Shown: piece after piece, positions 46,038 to 55,236 of the stretch
How the letters are laid out: every line of letters starts with the position of its first letter
Numbering within the stretch: position 1 is the first letter of the stretch
Assembly: GCF_000758325.1 (NCBI RefSeq)
Contig: NZ_CP009459.1
Coordinates: forward strand, 3,596,001-3,660,000
Source of the DNA: Cedecea neteri
GTDB taxonomy: Bacteria > Pseudomonadota > Gammaproteobacteria > Enterobacterales > Enterobacteriaceae
DNA: 64,000 nucleotides
Direction of reading: 5' to 3'
The notes under the pieces: generated by a model
The model's database searches: none
Told to the model about the DNA's origin: nothing
The model's input: only the letters and a program-made list of their open reading frames with translations
Position numbers and translations under genes: made by a program

Positions 46038-46946
46038 TTAATCATGAGTACGAACCAGCGGCAGTAACTCATCCATTTTTTTCTCAACCGCAAGGCTGCC
46101 TGCCGCGATAGCTTCGGACGCGCGATGAAAGTCGAGGGTCGAAATTTGCGGGCAAAAGGGCTGCAGAAGGATATCGGGGGGATCGCCCGCCATGCGGTTA
46201 CGCTTGAGGCGGTTTTCCAACACCTGAATCGAGGTGGTCATAATTTCCATCGCCGTTGGCGTAACATTAGCCCGGCGGTGGGTCATTTTTCCTAAACGCT
46301 CCCGTAAACGACTGCGCCATGATGCAGGCTGTGCCAGATTGTCCTCCCCGGCTGGCGTCATATTCACCGACAGCAGATCCTGCTGCATCAGGTGTGCATC
46401 GTGCTGCAAGTCCACCGCGATAACGATATCCGCACCCAGCGCGCGGGTGAGCGAAATCGGAACAGGATTAACGATAGCGCCATCCACTAGCCAGTAACCG
46501 TTGTGCGCAACGGGAGATAACAGCCCCGGCATGCTGCAGGAAGCGCGAATAGCCTGATGCAGGTCACCGTCGGTAAACCACAGCTCTCGCCCGGTACTCA
46601 GGTTGGTGGCCACGGCACCAAATCTCATGCCACAGCCCTCAATAGCGGTTTCTGGAATGATCTTGCGAACATTGTTAAACACGCGTTCACCGCGGAGCAG
46701 CCCGCCTCGACGCCAGGAAAGATCCATCAGGCGCAGGACATCCCAGTAGCTGAATGAGCGCACCCATCGCTCCATCACCGGCAACCGCTGGCTGGCATAG
46801 GCGGCACCGACCAGCGCGCCGACGGAACACCCTGCCACGATATCAATCTGAATCCCTGCTTTTTTTAACGCATTAATAACGCCAATGTGCGCCCATCCTT
46901 TGGCCGCACCCGACCCTAGTGCCAGGCCGATTTTTACCTGTCTCAT
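46038..46946 (-). CDS. rssA: Patatin-like protein RssA
   Basis: This 302-residue patatin-domain protein has the oxyanion Gly-rich motif GLALGSGAAKGWAHIG, the nucleophile elbow GCSVG and the catalytic Asp in DGAIVNP. The ATG at 46946 has CGAGG eight bases upstream and is preferred to the adjacent GTG. It is co-transcribed with rssB; its lipase activity and its link to RpoS control are not settled. Confidence 0.94.
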   Translation of the reverse strand: MRQVKIGLALGSGAAKGWAHIGVINALKKAGIQIDIVAGCSVGALVGAAYASQRLPVMERWVRSFSYWDVLRLMDLSWRRGGLLRGERVFNNVRKIIPETAIEGCGMRFGAVATNLSTGRELWFTDGDLHQAIRASCSMPGLLSPVAHNGYWLVDGAIVNPVPISLTRALGADIVIAVDLQHDAHLMQQDLLSVNMTPAGEDNLAQPASWRSRLRERLGKMTHRRANVTPTAMEIMTTSIQVLENRLKRNRMAGDPPDILLQPFCPQISTLDFHRASEAIAAGSLAVEKKMDELLPLVRTHD

Positions 46947-47060
46947 CACGCCTCGGTCAATCTTCCCCGGTAATCACTCCGTGACGCCAACGCCACCGCT
47001 CAGTTAACATAAGTGCTGCCGTCGTATTATTGGCGTCGTTTATTTTTTCCTGGAGATATT

Positions 47061-47516
47061 ATGTTGCAACTTTGTCCCTGTGGCAGCGGTTTGGAGTATA
47101 GCTTATGTTGCCAGCCTTACCTAAGCGCAGCCCAGCATCCGCAACGTCCGTCACAGCTTATGCGCTCTCGTTACACCGCTTTTGTGAAGCAGGATGCGGA
47201 TTATCTTGTTGCAAGCTGGCATGAGAGCTGCCGCCGCCCGTCGTTAAAATCAGAAATATCCAGCGGCTTCGGCGACACGGAATGGCTCGGCCTGACAATA
47301 TATGAAGAGGCCGAAGGCAAAGATACCAACGAAGGATTTGTAAGCTTTGTTGCCCGTTTTCAGGAAAACGGCAAGCAAAGCGCCATAATCGAACGTTCCC
47401 GTTTCGTCAGGGAAAGCGGTCAATGGTACTATATCGACGGCCTCCGCCCGCAGTTCGGTCGTAATGACCCCTGCCCTTGCGGTTCTGGAAAAAAATATAA
47501 AAAATGCTGCGGATGA
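47061..47516 (+). CDS. ychJ: YchJ, SEC-C motif protein
   Basis: This 151-residue protein has zinc-binding SEC-C motifs at both ends ([13 protein letters not shown] near the N-terminus and [13 protein letters not shown] at the C-terminus) around an NTF2-like domain (UPF0225). The ATG at 47061 follows CTGGAG and matches E. coli YchJ. Function is unknown. Confidence 0.93.
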   Translation: MLQLCPCGSGLEYSLCCQPYLSAAQHPQRPSQLMRSRYTAFVKQDADYLVASWHESCRRPSLKSEISSGFGDTEWLGLTIYEEAEGKDTNEGFVSFVARFQENGKQSAIIERSRFVRESGQWYYIDGLRPQFGRNDPCPCGSGKKYKKCCG

Positions 47517-47579
47517 TAGCCTTCACCGCATAACAGCATTATTGTTTCGCAAACACCGTTTAACAGGATTTATCTCTTC

Positions 47580-48422
47580 ATGCAGGCATTACAACGTAAA
47601 GTTCTCCGCACAATCTGCCCCGATCAGAAGGGTCTCATCGCGCGAATCACTAACATTTGCTACAAACACGAACTCAATATTGTTCAGAACAACGAATTTG
47701 TCGATCATCGTACCGGCCGCTTCTTTATGCGTACCGAACTTGAAGGCATTTTTAACGACACCACGCTGATGGCCGACCTGGACAGCGCGCTGCCGGAAGG
47801 CTCAATTCGTGAACTGACGCCTGCGGGCCGCCGTCGCATTGTTATTCTGGTCACCAAAGAAGCCCACTGCCTGGGCGATTTGCTGATGAAATCTACCTAT
47901 GGCGGGCTGGACGTAGAAATCGCTGCCGTCATCGGCAATCACGAAACCCTGCGTACCTTAGTGGAGCGTTTTGATATTCCGTTCCAGTTAGTCAGCCACG
48001 AAGGGATGACGCGCGAAGAGCACGACATGCAAATGGCCGATGCCATCGAAGCGCATAAACCAGACTACGTCGTGCTGGCAAAATACATGCGCGTATTGAC
48101 GCCTGAGTTCGTTGCCCGCTTCCCTAACCAGATAATCAACATTCACCACTCGTTCCTGCCAGCGTTTATCGGCGCCCGCCCTTATCACCAGGCCTACGAA
48201 CGAGGCGTGAAGATTATCGGCGCCACTGCGCATTACGTTAATGATAATCTGGACGAAGGCCCGATCATCATGCAGGACGTGATTCACGTCGATCACACCT
48301 ACACCGCCGACGACATGATGCGTGCCGGGCGTGACGTAGAAAAAAATGTGCTGAGCCGGGCGCTCTACGAAGTGCTGGCCCAGCGTGTCTTCGTTTACGG
48401 CAACCGCACGATTATTCTCTAA
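47580..48422 (+). CDS. purU: Formyltetrahydrofolate deformylase
   Basis: This 280-residue enzyme hydrolyses 10-formyl-THF to THF and formate, supplying formate to PurT. The N-terminal ACT domain (about 8-90) is followed by a formyltransferase-like domain with the catalytic Asn/His/Asp set (INIHHSFLPAF, and Asp in NDNLDEGPII). Length equals the E. coli protein. It lies directly before the tRNA-Tyr operon. Confidence 0.97.
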   Translation: MQALQRKVLRTICPDQKGLIARITNICYKHELNIVQNNEFVDHRTGRFFMRTELEGIFNDTTLMADLDSALPEGSIRELTPAGRRRIVILVTKEAHCLGDLLMKSTYGGLDVEIAAVIGNHETLRTLVERFDIPFQLVSHEGMTREEHDMQMADAIEAHKPDYVVLAKYMRVLTPEFVARFPNQIINIHHSFLPAFIGARPYHQAYERGVKIIGATAHYVNDNLDEGPIIMQDVIHVDHTYTADDMMRAGRDVEKNVLSRALYEVLAQRVFVYGNRTIIL

Positions 48423-48503
48423 TCACCCGGAAAATGAATTGGTTAGCTTTGCGGCGCAAAGCGTAAAAAAGCGGCAAACGATTCGTTTTCCTAAAGTGAA
48501 TGC

Positions 48504-48531
48504 TTTACAGCGGCGCTTCATTTGATATGAT
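48504..48531 (+). promoter_or_regulatory. tRNA-Tyr operon promoter
   Basis: TTTACA (48504-48509) and TATGAT (48526-48531) are 16 bp apart, followed by the GC-rich discriminator GCGCCCCGC. It is nearly the same as the stringently controlled E. coli tyrT promoter. Confidence 0.85.
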
Positions 48532-48579
48532 GCGCCCCGCTTCCACAGCGAAGCAGGCCAGTAACAAGCATTACCCCGT

Positions 48580-48664
<85 letters not shown>

Positions 48665-48689
48665 TCTCAAAATTCAAAGCATTACCCCT

Positions 48690-48757
<68 letters not shown>

Positions 48758-48774
<17 letters not shown>

Positions 48775-49182
48775 TCTTTCAGAACAAATCCAAACCCAAA
48801 AAACCTGCACAATCTTCCAGATCCCCGTTGGGGAAGGACGAGAAGCTTCGATTAAGGTTCGACTCACGCCAGTGAGAACGCGCTTGCGCGGTCATCCTTC
48901 CCCCGCCACCATCTTTCAGAACAAATCCTAACTTCAAAATTCGCACAATCTTCCAAATTCCCGCTGGGGAAGGACGAGAAGCTTCGATTAAAGTTCGACT
49001 CACGCCAGTGAGAACGCGCTTGCGCGGTCATCCTTCCCCCGCCACCCTCTTCCAGAACAAATCTCAACGTCAAAACTTGAACAATCTTCCAGATCCCCGC
49101 TGGGGAAGGACGAGAAGCTTCGATTAAGGTTCGACTCACGTCAGTGAGAACGCGCTGGCGCGGTCATCCTTCCCCCGCATCA
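48758..49182 (+). repeat. Three 136-bp tandem repeats from the tRNA-Tyr 3' end (tpr/rtT-like)
   Basis: The sequence TCCTTCCCCCGCCACC recurs at 48758 (inside the second tRNA), 48895, 49031 and, partly, 49167, giving units of 137, 136 and 136 bp. Each unit also carries CCCC-GTT-GGGG-type, CTCAC/GTGAG and CGCG/CGCG hairpins and a T-arm-like GGTTCGACTC. E. coli tyrT is followed by 178-bp repeats of the same kind that yield rtT RNA and encode Tpr. Reading frames across the units are not convincing genes. 49183-49264 holds only the sigma gene's upstream region. Confidence 0.8.
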
Positions 49183-49264
49183 GATCAACCACGTCATCCG
49201 TAGCGCTTTCGGCCCCGCCCGGAACTGCGTTATGCTATTTCCGCATTCATTCAGAGGAAATAAG

Positions 49265-49810
49265 ATGCCTGATATAAAAACCTTCAATCGCTGCATGACC
49301 CCTTTCTGGCGTCAGCATCAGGCCGAGCTGTACCACTTCCTGTTAGCCAAAACCGCCGATCCGGATAAAGCCTCAGACCTGCTGCAGGAACTGTTTTTAA
49401 AGGCCCGGGCTCACGCCGGAACATTCTGCGAGATGGATTATCCCTTAGCCTGGCTCTATCGCGCAGCGAGAAACCTGCTGATTGACGAGCATCGTCTGGG
49501 AAAAACGTTCGTTGAAGTCCCTGAGTCACTGATTCACGACGCCTCCCTGGCCGAACCCGTTTCCTCCCTGGCGCAATGCCTGCCGGAAACTCTCCAGTCA
49601 CTTCCTGCCGGTGAAGCCTGGCTTATTGAGCAATGTGATATTCACCGTCGCCCGCAGCAGGACATTGCCAATGAACTGAACCTGACGCTGAGCGCTCTGA
49701 AATCAAGGTTGTTGCGTGCAAGATCGAGCCTGAAGCAAAAACTGATTGAGCTTTGTGACATCGAAGCGGATGAACACTCCCCCGTCTGCTGCCATAAAAA
49801 AATGCATTAA
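49265..49810 (+). CDS. ECF sigma factor, SigZ-like, with Cys-rich tail
   Basis: This 181-residue sigma-70 family protein has region 2 at about 20-80 (DLLQELFLKARAHAG; YPLAWLYRAARNLLIDEHR) and region 4 at about 125-170 (RRPQQDIANELNLTLSALKSRL, shortened). The tail CDIEADEHSPVCCHKKMH holds a vicinal Cys pair, another Cys and His residues, the kind of tail that could bind a thiophilic metal. The ATG at 49265 follows AGAGGAAA. No anti-sigma gene is adjacent. arsD starts 74 bp later on the same strand. Confidence 0.8.
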   Translation: MPDIKTFNRCMTPFWRQHQAELYHFLLAKTADPDKASDLLQELFLKARAHAGTFCEMDYPLAWLYRAARNLLIDEHRLGKTFVEVPESLIHDASLAEPVSSLAQCLPETLQSLPAGEAWLIEQCDIHRRPQQDIANELNLTLSALKSRLLRARSSLKQKLIELCDIEADEHSPVCCHKKMH

Positions 49811-49884
49811 TTTTTGCATCCTTTTCCTCCCTCGTTCGTTTACCTCAATACCACACTTCGTGGCTTACTTTTGAGGCAAACAAT

Positions 49885-50247
49885 ATGGCCAGAATTGAAA
49901 TTTATGAGGCAGCCGGCTGCTGCGCGACGAGCAGCGTAAACGTCCAGCAAGCCGATCTGCAGTGGAGCGCCGATCTCGACTGGGCGAAGCAAAACGGTAT
50001 CGCTATTGAGCGGTACAATCTGGCTAAAAATCCCGCCAGCTTTATCAATAACCCCACGGTGAAACATCTCCTGAATGAGTCTGGCTCCAGCGTGCTGCCG
50101 ATTGTGCTGGTCGATGGCGCATTAGCCCTGGCCGGTAAACGCCCGAACCGCGTGGATCTGGCCCGTTGGGCCAACGTCCCCTTCACCCAGGACTGGGAAC
50201 AACACAGCGCTGAACCCGGCTGCTGCACCATCCCCCGCCTGCCTTAA
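49885..50247 (+). CDS. arsD: Arsenic metallochaperone ArsD
   Basis: This 120-residue protein hands arsenite to the ArsA ATPase. Cys12-Cys13 (AAGCCATSSV) and a C-terminal Cys pair (Cys113-114, GCCTIPRLP) are present. Position 18, a Cys in the plasmid R773 protein and part of its arsenite site, is Val here. It has a GAGG ribosome-binding site and lies 19 bp before arsA. Confidence 0.88.
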   Translation: MARIEIYEAAGCCATSSVNVQQADLQWSADLDWAKQNGIAIERYNLAKNPASFINNPTVKHLLNESGSSVLPIVLVDGALALAGKRPNRVDLARWANVPFTQDWEQHSAEPGCCTIPRLP

Positions 50248-50266
50248 TTTATCTCAGGAGCACATC

Positions 50267-52036
50267 ATGCAAATGTCTTTCTTCACCGACATCCCGCAGT
50301 TTATTTTCTTTACCGGCAAAGGCGGCGTGGGCAAAACCTCTCTGGCCTGCGCGACGGCTGTTTGGCTGGCCGACAGCGGGAAACGTACGCTGCTGGTGAG
50401 CACCGACCCGGCGTCTAACGTAGGGCAGGTATTCAATCAGCAGATCGGACATCGAATCGTGACTGTGGAACAAGTCCCGGGCCTGGATGCGATGGAAGTC
50501 GACCCGCTCGCCGCCGCACAGGCTTACCGTGACAGGGTTCTTAACCCGGTGCGGGATCAAATGCCGGCGGACGTGGTGAGCAGCATAGAGGAGCAGCTTT
50601 CCGGCTCATGCACGACCGAAATCGCCGCCTTTGACGAGTTCACCGCGCTATTGACCAGCGAACCATTACGCGAGAAATATCAGCATATTGTGTTCGACAC
50701 CGCCCCCACCGGTCACACTATCCGCATGCTTGAACTGCCGGGCGCATGGAGCGGCTATCTGGACGCTAACCCGGATGCCGCCGCGAATCCTGGCCCGCTG
50801 GTCGGGCTTGAAAAACAGCAACATCAATATGCGAATGCCGTCGCCGCTCTGGCGGATGAAAACCTGACTCGTCTGGTGCTGGTCGCCCGCGCACAAACTT
50901 CCACGCTGAAAGAGGTTTCACACACCCACGACGAGCTTTCTCACCTGGGTTTGAAGCATCAGCACCTCGCCATTAATGGGGTGCTGACGCCACAGCCCGA
51001 TGAGCGCGATCCGCTGGCACTAAGTATTATGGCGAGAGAAGAAAGAGCGTTAACGGACATGCCTGATAATTTGCTGCGGCTCCCACAAACTCGCTTACCG
51101 CTAAAATCATTCAATCTGGTGGGGGTGAATGCCCTGCGAGCGCTACTTAACCCCGTGGATGAACAGCCCTCAACCGCTGATATCCCGGATCTGGTCGATG
51201 CTCCATCTTTGCCTCCGCTTTCGACTTTAGTGGATGAATTAAGCCACGCAGGCAAAGGCCTGGTAATGACGATGGGCAAAGGCGGCGTAGGAAAAACCAC
51301 GCTTGCTGCCTCGCTGGCCGTCGCATTGGCCAGTCGCGGGCATAACGTTCATCTGACAACGTCCGACCCGGCGGCGCATCTCTCCTATACCCTTGCTGAT
51401 GCCATGCCCGGCCTGACGGTGAGCCGAATTGATCCCAAAGCAGAAACCGAGCGCTACCGCCGCTTTGTCATGGACAATCAGGGCAAAGATCTTGATGACG
51501 CCGGACGAGCCGTGCTGGAAGAGGATCTGCGATCCCCCTGCACCGAGGAAATTGCGGTGTTCCAGGCGTTCTCCCGCATCATCAAAGAGGCGGATGACCA
51601 TTTTGTGATTATGGATACCGCACCCACCGGACATACTCTTTTACTGCTGGATGCCTCAGGCAACTACCACAGAGAGATGGTGCGCCAGATGGGCAATACT
51701 GAAGAGCGCTATCTCACGCCGATGATGCAGCTGCAGGACCCGGAGCAAACCAGGGTGATTATCGTCACGCTGGCGGAAACAACCCCGATGCTGGAGGCTG
51801 TTAATCTGCAAAACGATCTGCGGCGGGCCGCGATTGAACCCTGGGCGTGGATCATCAACAACAGCATCGCCGCCGCGCAGCCCTCATCCCCGCTGCTGAC
51901 AGCCAGAGCCAGCAGAGAAATACCGATTATTCAGGAGATTCAGAGCGTACACGCCAGACGCATAGCCCTTACGCCGCTTCAGCCTGAAGAACCGGTGGGC
52001 ATCGAACGGCTGATGAAACTGAGCGGGAGAAACTAA
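50267..52036 (+). CDS. arsA: Arsenite efflux pump ATPase ArsA
   Basis: This 589-residue duplicated ATPase energises the ArsB pump. Each half has a Walker A (GKGGVGKT at about 17 and 337) and the DTAPTGHT signal-transduction motif. Of the three metal-site cysteines of R773 ArsA, those matching Cys113 (here 115, GSCTTE) and Cys422 (here 425, RSPCTEE) remain, but the one matching Cys172 is Asn174 (DANPDAAANPG). A clear AGGAG precedes the ATG at 50267. Its partner arsB is 3.7 kb away on the other strand. Confidence 0.95.
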   Translation: MQMSFFTDIPQFIFFTGKGGVGKTSLACATAVWLADSGKRTLLVSTDPASNVGQVFNQQIGHRIVTVEQVPGLDAMEVDPLAAAQAYRDRVLNPVRDQMPADVVSSIEEQLSGSCTTEIAAFDEFTALLTSEPLREKYQHIVFDTAPTGHTIRMLELPGAWSGYLDANPDAAANPGPLVGLEKQQHQYANAVAALADENLTRLVLVARAQTSTLKEVSHTHDELSHLGLKHQHLAINGVLTPQPDERDPLALSIMAREERALTDMPDNLLRLPQTRLPLKSFNLVGVNALRALLNPVDEQPSTADIPDLVDAPSLPPLSTLVDELSHAGKGLVMTMGKGGVGKTTLAASLAVALASRGHNVHLTTSDPAAHLSYTLADAMPGLTVSRIDPKAETERYRRFVMDNQGKDLDDAGRAVLEEDLRSPCTEEIAVFQAFSRIIKEADDHFVIMDTAPTGHTLLLLDASGNYHREMVRQMGNTEERYLTPMMQLQDPEQTRVIIVTLAETTPMLEAVNLQNDLRRAAIEPWAWIINNSIAAAQPSSPLLTARASREIPIIQEIQSVHARRIALTPLQPEEPVGIERLMKLSGRN

Positions 52037-52041
52037 GCTTT

Positions 52042-52073
52042 AAAAAAAAACGGACTCAGGCAACCTGAGTCCG
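52042..52073 (-). terminator. Fluoride operon terminator
   Basis: The 10-bp stem CGGACTCAGG/CCTGAGTCCG is followed by nine T's on the minus strand, between the convergent ends of crcB and arsA. Confidence 0.92.
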
Positions 52074-52079
52074 CAGAAG

Positions 52080-52457
52080 TTACATCACGGCATTTATGAC
52101 AAAAAAACCGACCGCGGTCATTAACACTGAACCCAGCACATGAGCGAAAACGGACGCCATCGCCCAGGCATAATTTCCCCCCTGCAGCAGAGAAAATAGC
52201 TCAACAGAAAAGGTTGAGAAGGTACTCATGCCGCCGCACAGGCCGGTGGTGATCAACAGTTTCCACATCGGGTCCAGATGTGGCTGGCGCAGAAAGAAAG
52301 CCAGCGCGCCACCAATGATCAATCCGGCGAGCAGGTTGACCGCCAGCGTGCCGAGGGGCAAATGAGGGAAAAGGCCATTCAGGCGTAACGCAAGGAGCCA
52401 GCGAATCACACACCCAGCCGAGCCGCCAATAATAACTGCAAACAGTGGTTTAACCAT
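52080..52457 (-). CDS. crcB: Fluoride channel CrcB (Fluc)
   Basis: This 125-residue protein has four helices and the family motifs GSAGCVIRW, GTLAVNLLAG and TGLCGGMSTFSTFS. CrcB dimers export fluoride passively. Ribosome-binding site GAGGGAAAT. It is the last gene of a fluoride-riboswitch operon. Confidence 0.95.
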   Translation of the reverse strand: MVKPLFAVIIGGSAGCVIRWLLALRLNGLFPHLPLGTLAVNLLAGLIIGGALAFFLRQPHLDPMWKLLITTGLCGGMSTFSTFSVELFSLLQGGNYAWAMASVFAHVLGSVLMTAVGFFVINAVM

Positions 52458-52511
52458 ATTTCCCTCAAAAAGATCTAAACGATACGATGTTGTTAAATAA
52501 GAACTTTATTT

Positions 52512-53801
52512 TTAGCGTTTGTGAATAAAAGCGCCACGTCCGGCAAAATGCGCATCGGCACCTAACGCCTGTTCAATTCGCATCAGCTGATTATATTTTT
52601 CTACCCTTTCACCCCGGCATGGCGCGCCGGTTTTCAGGTGCCCCGCACGCAGGGCAACCGTCATGTCGGCAATAAAGCTGTCCGTCGTTTCACCGCTGCG
52701 GTGCGAAATAAACGTTCCCCAGCCGTGCTGCTGGCAAAGTGCCACCGCGTCTAAAGTTTCGCTCAGGGTGCCTATCTGGTTCAGCTTGATCAGCGCCGAG
52801 TTAGCCAGGTTTTCTTCTATGCCACGTCGGATGTATTTCACGTTAGTCACGAAGAGATCGTCCCCAACCAGTTCGACCCTGTTGCCCAATTTTTGGTTCA
52901 GGTGTTTCCAGCCTGCCCAGTCATTCTCGGCCAGTCCATCTTCCAGCAGCACAATAGGAAACTGGCCCAGCAGCTCGGCATAATAGCTCGTCATCTCTGC
53001 GGCGCTAAGCGCGCTCCTTTCTGTTCTTAAGTGGTATTTACCCTCTGTATAGAATTCGCTGGAGGCGGGGTCTATACAGATGCTGATATCTTCCCCAGGC
53101 CGGTAGCCAGCTTTCTCAATCGCCTGCACGATAAACTGCAAAGGTTGTTTATTAGAGGACACCGCCGGGGCAAATCCGCCCTCATCCCCGACGGCCGCGG
53201 AAAGATTGTTATCCAGCAGGATCTGGCGAAGCGCCTGGTAGACTTCACTCCCCTGGCGCACGGCTTCGGTCAGACTGCCCGCCCCATGCGGCGCAATCAT
53301 AAACTCCTGAAAATCCGCCCCCTGCCCACGGGCATGCACCCCGCCGTTAACAATATTCATGCAGGGAACCGGCAAGAGATTTGCCCTCAGCCCGCCGAGA
53401 TAACGAAACAGCGGCTGGTCAGTCACCTGAGCGGCAAGCCGCGCCACGGCCAAAGAAACACCGAGAATGGCATTAGCCCCCAGACGCGCCTTGTTTTCCG
53501 TGCCGTCCAGATCAAGCAGAATGTTATCCACCCGCCGCTGTTCGCGGGCATCAACGCCCATAAGCGCCTGATGAATCTCGGTGTTGATCGAATGCACCGC
53601 GTTCTGCACGCCCTTGCCGTTGTAGCGCTGTTTATCGCCATCTCTTCGCTCAATGGCCTCCCTGGAGCCGGTGCTGGCACCGGACGGAACCGAGGCCCGG
53701 GCCATAACGCCCTCTGCGGTATAAGCATCAACTTCAACGGTTGGGTTCCCACGAGAATCCAAAATTTCACGAGCAACAATTTTATCCAGCATAAAATTCA
53801 T
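52512..53801 (-). CDS. Second enolase (fluoride-operon type)
   Basis: This 429-residue enolase keeps the catalytic residues: His in NGGVHARGQG, Glu in DFQEFM, Glu in AVGDEGGFAP, the metal ligands Asp (SICIDPASSE), Glu (LLEDGL) and Asp (LVGDDLF), Lys in ALIKLNQIG, His-Arg-Ser in ISHRSGET, and Lys in LKTGAP. The ATG at 53801 after TGAGGTAATC is preferred; longer readings overlap the preceding gene. It is not the main glycolytic eno, which lies elsewhere in Enterobacteriaceae. Enolase is a classic fluoride target, so a spare or less sensitive copy fits this operon; reduced sensitivity is inference. Confidence 0.93.
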   Translation of the reverse strand: MNFMLDKIVAREILDSRGNPTVEVDAYTAEGVMARASVPSGASTGSREAIERRDGDKQRYNGKGVQNAVHSINTEIHQALMGVDAREQRRVDNILLDLDGTENKARLGANAILGVSLAVARLAAQVTDQPLFRYLGGLRANLLPVPCMNIVNGGVHARGQGADFQEFMIAPHGAGSLTEAVRQGSEVYQALRQILLDNNLSAAVGDEGGFAPAVSSNKQPLQFIVQAIEKAGYRPGEDISICIDPASSEFYTEGKYHLRTERSALSAAEMTSYYAELLGQFPIVLLEDGLAENDWAGWKHLNQKLGNRVELVGDDLFVTNVKYIRRGIEENLANSALIKLNQIGTLSETLDAVALCQQHGWGTFISHRSGETTDSFIADMTVALRAGHLKTGAPCRGERVEKYNQLMRIEQALGADAHFAGRGAFIHKR

Positions 53802-53811
53802 GGTGATTACC

Positions 53812-54243
53812 TCATTTTTTGCCATCGATATGTTTAATCAGCACGTCAACATTCAGGTGATTGACGTATTCCATCGAGTCAGAAGAGATCTGCCCCAGCC
53901 AGCGGTTGCGGTGCCCGGCCAGCACCAGGTCCACTCCCAGTGAAGAAATGCATTTTTCAAGGTCTTCAAAGCGGTTCAACGTGACCAGTTCCCACGTTTT
54001 TACCGGCACGTTGACGGAGCGCACCAGCTCGCTAAACAACGCTTTCGCCTGAATCAGGTCGGCAGAAACGTTGTCATCCATTCGCGCATCGGAGACATAA
54101 TTCATCTCCCGATAGTCTTCGCTAATGTGGACGAGGGTGATTTGGACAGGCAGCGCCCCGGCCAAACGAGCGGCATGTTGAATCAGCACCAGTCCGTCGG
54201 TCTTGCCCTGAATAAGTACGAGAACGTGGGAATAGAGACTCAT
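53812..54243 (-). CDS. Universal stress protein (UspA family)
   Basis: This 143-residue single-domain Usp has the start YSHVLVLIQGKTDG and the conserved segment DLVLAGHRNRWLGQISSDS. The canonical ATP-binding G-2x-G-9x-G(S/T) pattern is only partly visible. usp genes recur in fluoride-riboswitch operons of other bacteria. Its start overlaps the pyrophosphatase stop by four bases, and enolase follows 10 bp later. Confidence 0.88.
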   Translation of the reverse strand: MSLYSHVLVLIQGKTDGLVLIQHAARLAGALPVQITLVHISEDYREMNYVSDARMDDNVSADLIQAKALFSELVRSVNVPVKTWELVTLNRFEDLEKCISSLGVDLVLAGHRNRWLGQISSDSMEYVNHLNVDVLIKHIDGKK

Positions 54244-55151
54244 AGCGGGCTCCAGGCAGGGTTGAGTTGGCTTTGCAGCCAGGGGAGAAGTTGTTTTTTA
54301 CGGCTCATCATGCCGTGCATCACGCGGGGCTGCGCCCCGGGAATCAATGCAGAGGTGGAGAAATAGAGTTCGGAAAGCCCGGCATTAATGTCGGTCACCA
54401 TCAACACGATAAGATCGACATCGGAGTCGGCTGCATGCCGGTTCATTTCTTCCAGCAGGGCATCCAGCAGAGGAGCAAGTTGCGTTAGAGAGTAGAGCTC
54501 CAGCTGCGCAATTTTTAGCCGAACACCGTTAATGTCAAAACGCTTGAGATCTTTGTACAACAGTTCCCTCGCGCCCAGCCCGGCCACAGAGGTCTTGGCC
54601 GTCAGCAAGTCGGCAATAAACTCTTCATAATCGATACCGATGCGCCCGGCCAGTTCATCCGCTGCCAGCCGATCCTCAGGCGTGGTCGTGGGCGAACGTA
54701 GCGCGACGGTGTCACTGATCAGCGCCCCGAGGAGCAGAATAGCTTCGCTGGCAGAGATCCCGGCCCGAAGTCGGGAGTCCATGAGCTGCCAGAGCACCGT
54801 GGCCGTGCTGCCCACAGGTTTAATGCACACCTCTGGCGGCAGCCGGGTTATCAGCCCGCCCAAACGGTGATGATCGATGATCCCGACAATGTTGCCGGTG
54901 ATAAGCGAGTCTGGCCCTTGCCCTGGCTCGTTAAAATCCACCAGCCAGATGTCTTTATTGCTAAGAGAAGAAGAGAGAAGCGCGGGTAGAGGAAGCCCGG
55001 CGCGGGAGAAAATCAGTTCAGTTTCACGGTTAACCTCACCGCAGCGCCACGCCTGTGCCGTGCGTCCCCGCAGCGTTAACCAACGAGCAACCATCACGGC
55101 GCTGCAAACGGCATCGCTGTCGGGATGAAGGTGACCAATGACATGTATCAT
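54240..55151 (-). CDS. ppaC: DHH-family II inorganic pyrophosphatase
   Basis: This 303-residue protein has the family II PPase motifs: HLHPDSDAV near the N-terminus, the DHH signature (IIDHHRLGG) and the C-terminal SRKKQLLP substrate-binding motif. I choose the ATG at 55151, which places the first motif at residue 7 as in other PpaC proteins and has CGGGG eight bases upstream. An in-frame ATG at 55247 lies inside the riboswitch aptamer and would add 32 unrelated residues. Family I PPases are strongly inhibited by fluoride, so this enzyme likely backs up pyrophosphate removal. Confidence 0.9.
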   Translation of the reverse strand: MIHVIGHLHPDSDAVCSAVMVARWLTLRGRTAQAWRCGEVNRETELIFSRAGLPLPALLSSSLSNKDIWLVDFNEPGQGPDSLITGNIVGIIDHHRLGGLITRLPPEVCIKPVGSTATVLWQLMDSRLRAGISASEAILLLGALISDTVALRSPTTTPEDRLAADELAGRIGIDYEEFIADLLTAKTSVAGLGARELLYKDLKRFDINGVRLKIAQLELYSLTQLAPLLDALLEEMNRHAADSDVDLIVLMVTDINAGLSELYFSTSALIPGAQPRVMHGMMSRKKQLLPWLQSQLNPAWSPL

Positions 55152-55159
55152 GGCTCGAG

Positions 55160-55189
55160 CCCCGTTAAGGGAAGCATGCAGAGCCGGGG
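55160..55189 (-). promoter_or_regulatory. Possible ribosome-binding-site sequestering stem
   Basis: On the minus strand CCCCG (55189-55185) can pair with the ppaC Shine-Dalgarno CGGGG (55164-55160). Located between the fluoride aptamer and the start codon, it is a candidate expression platform controlling translation. This is inference from complementarity only. Confidence 0.4.
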
Positions 55190-55236
55190 GTAAACGTTGA
55201 CCAGCCTGACATGCCTCTTGGATTAAAAGAGTCATA

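Noticed and set aside
53801-53825. Longer enolase start at 53825
   Set aside because: It overlaps the end of the universal stress protein gene. The ATG at 53801 has a good ribosome-binding site and gives the normal enolase N-terminus.
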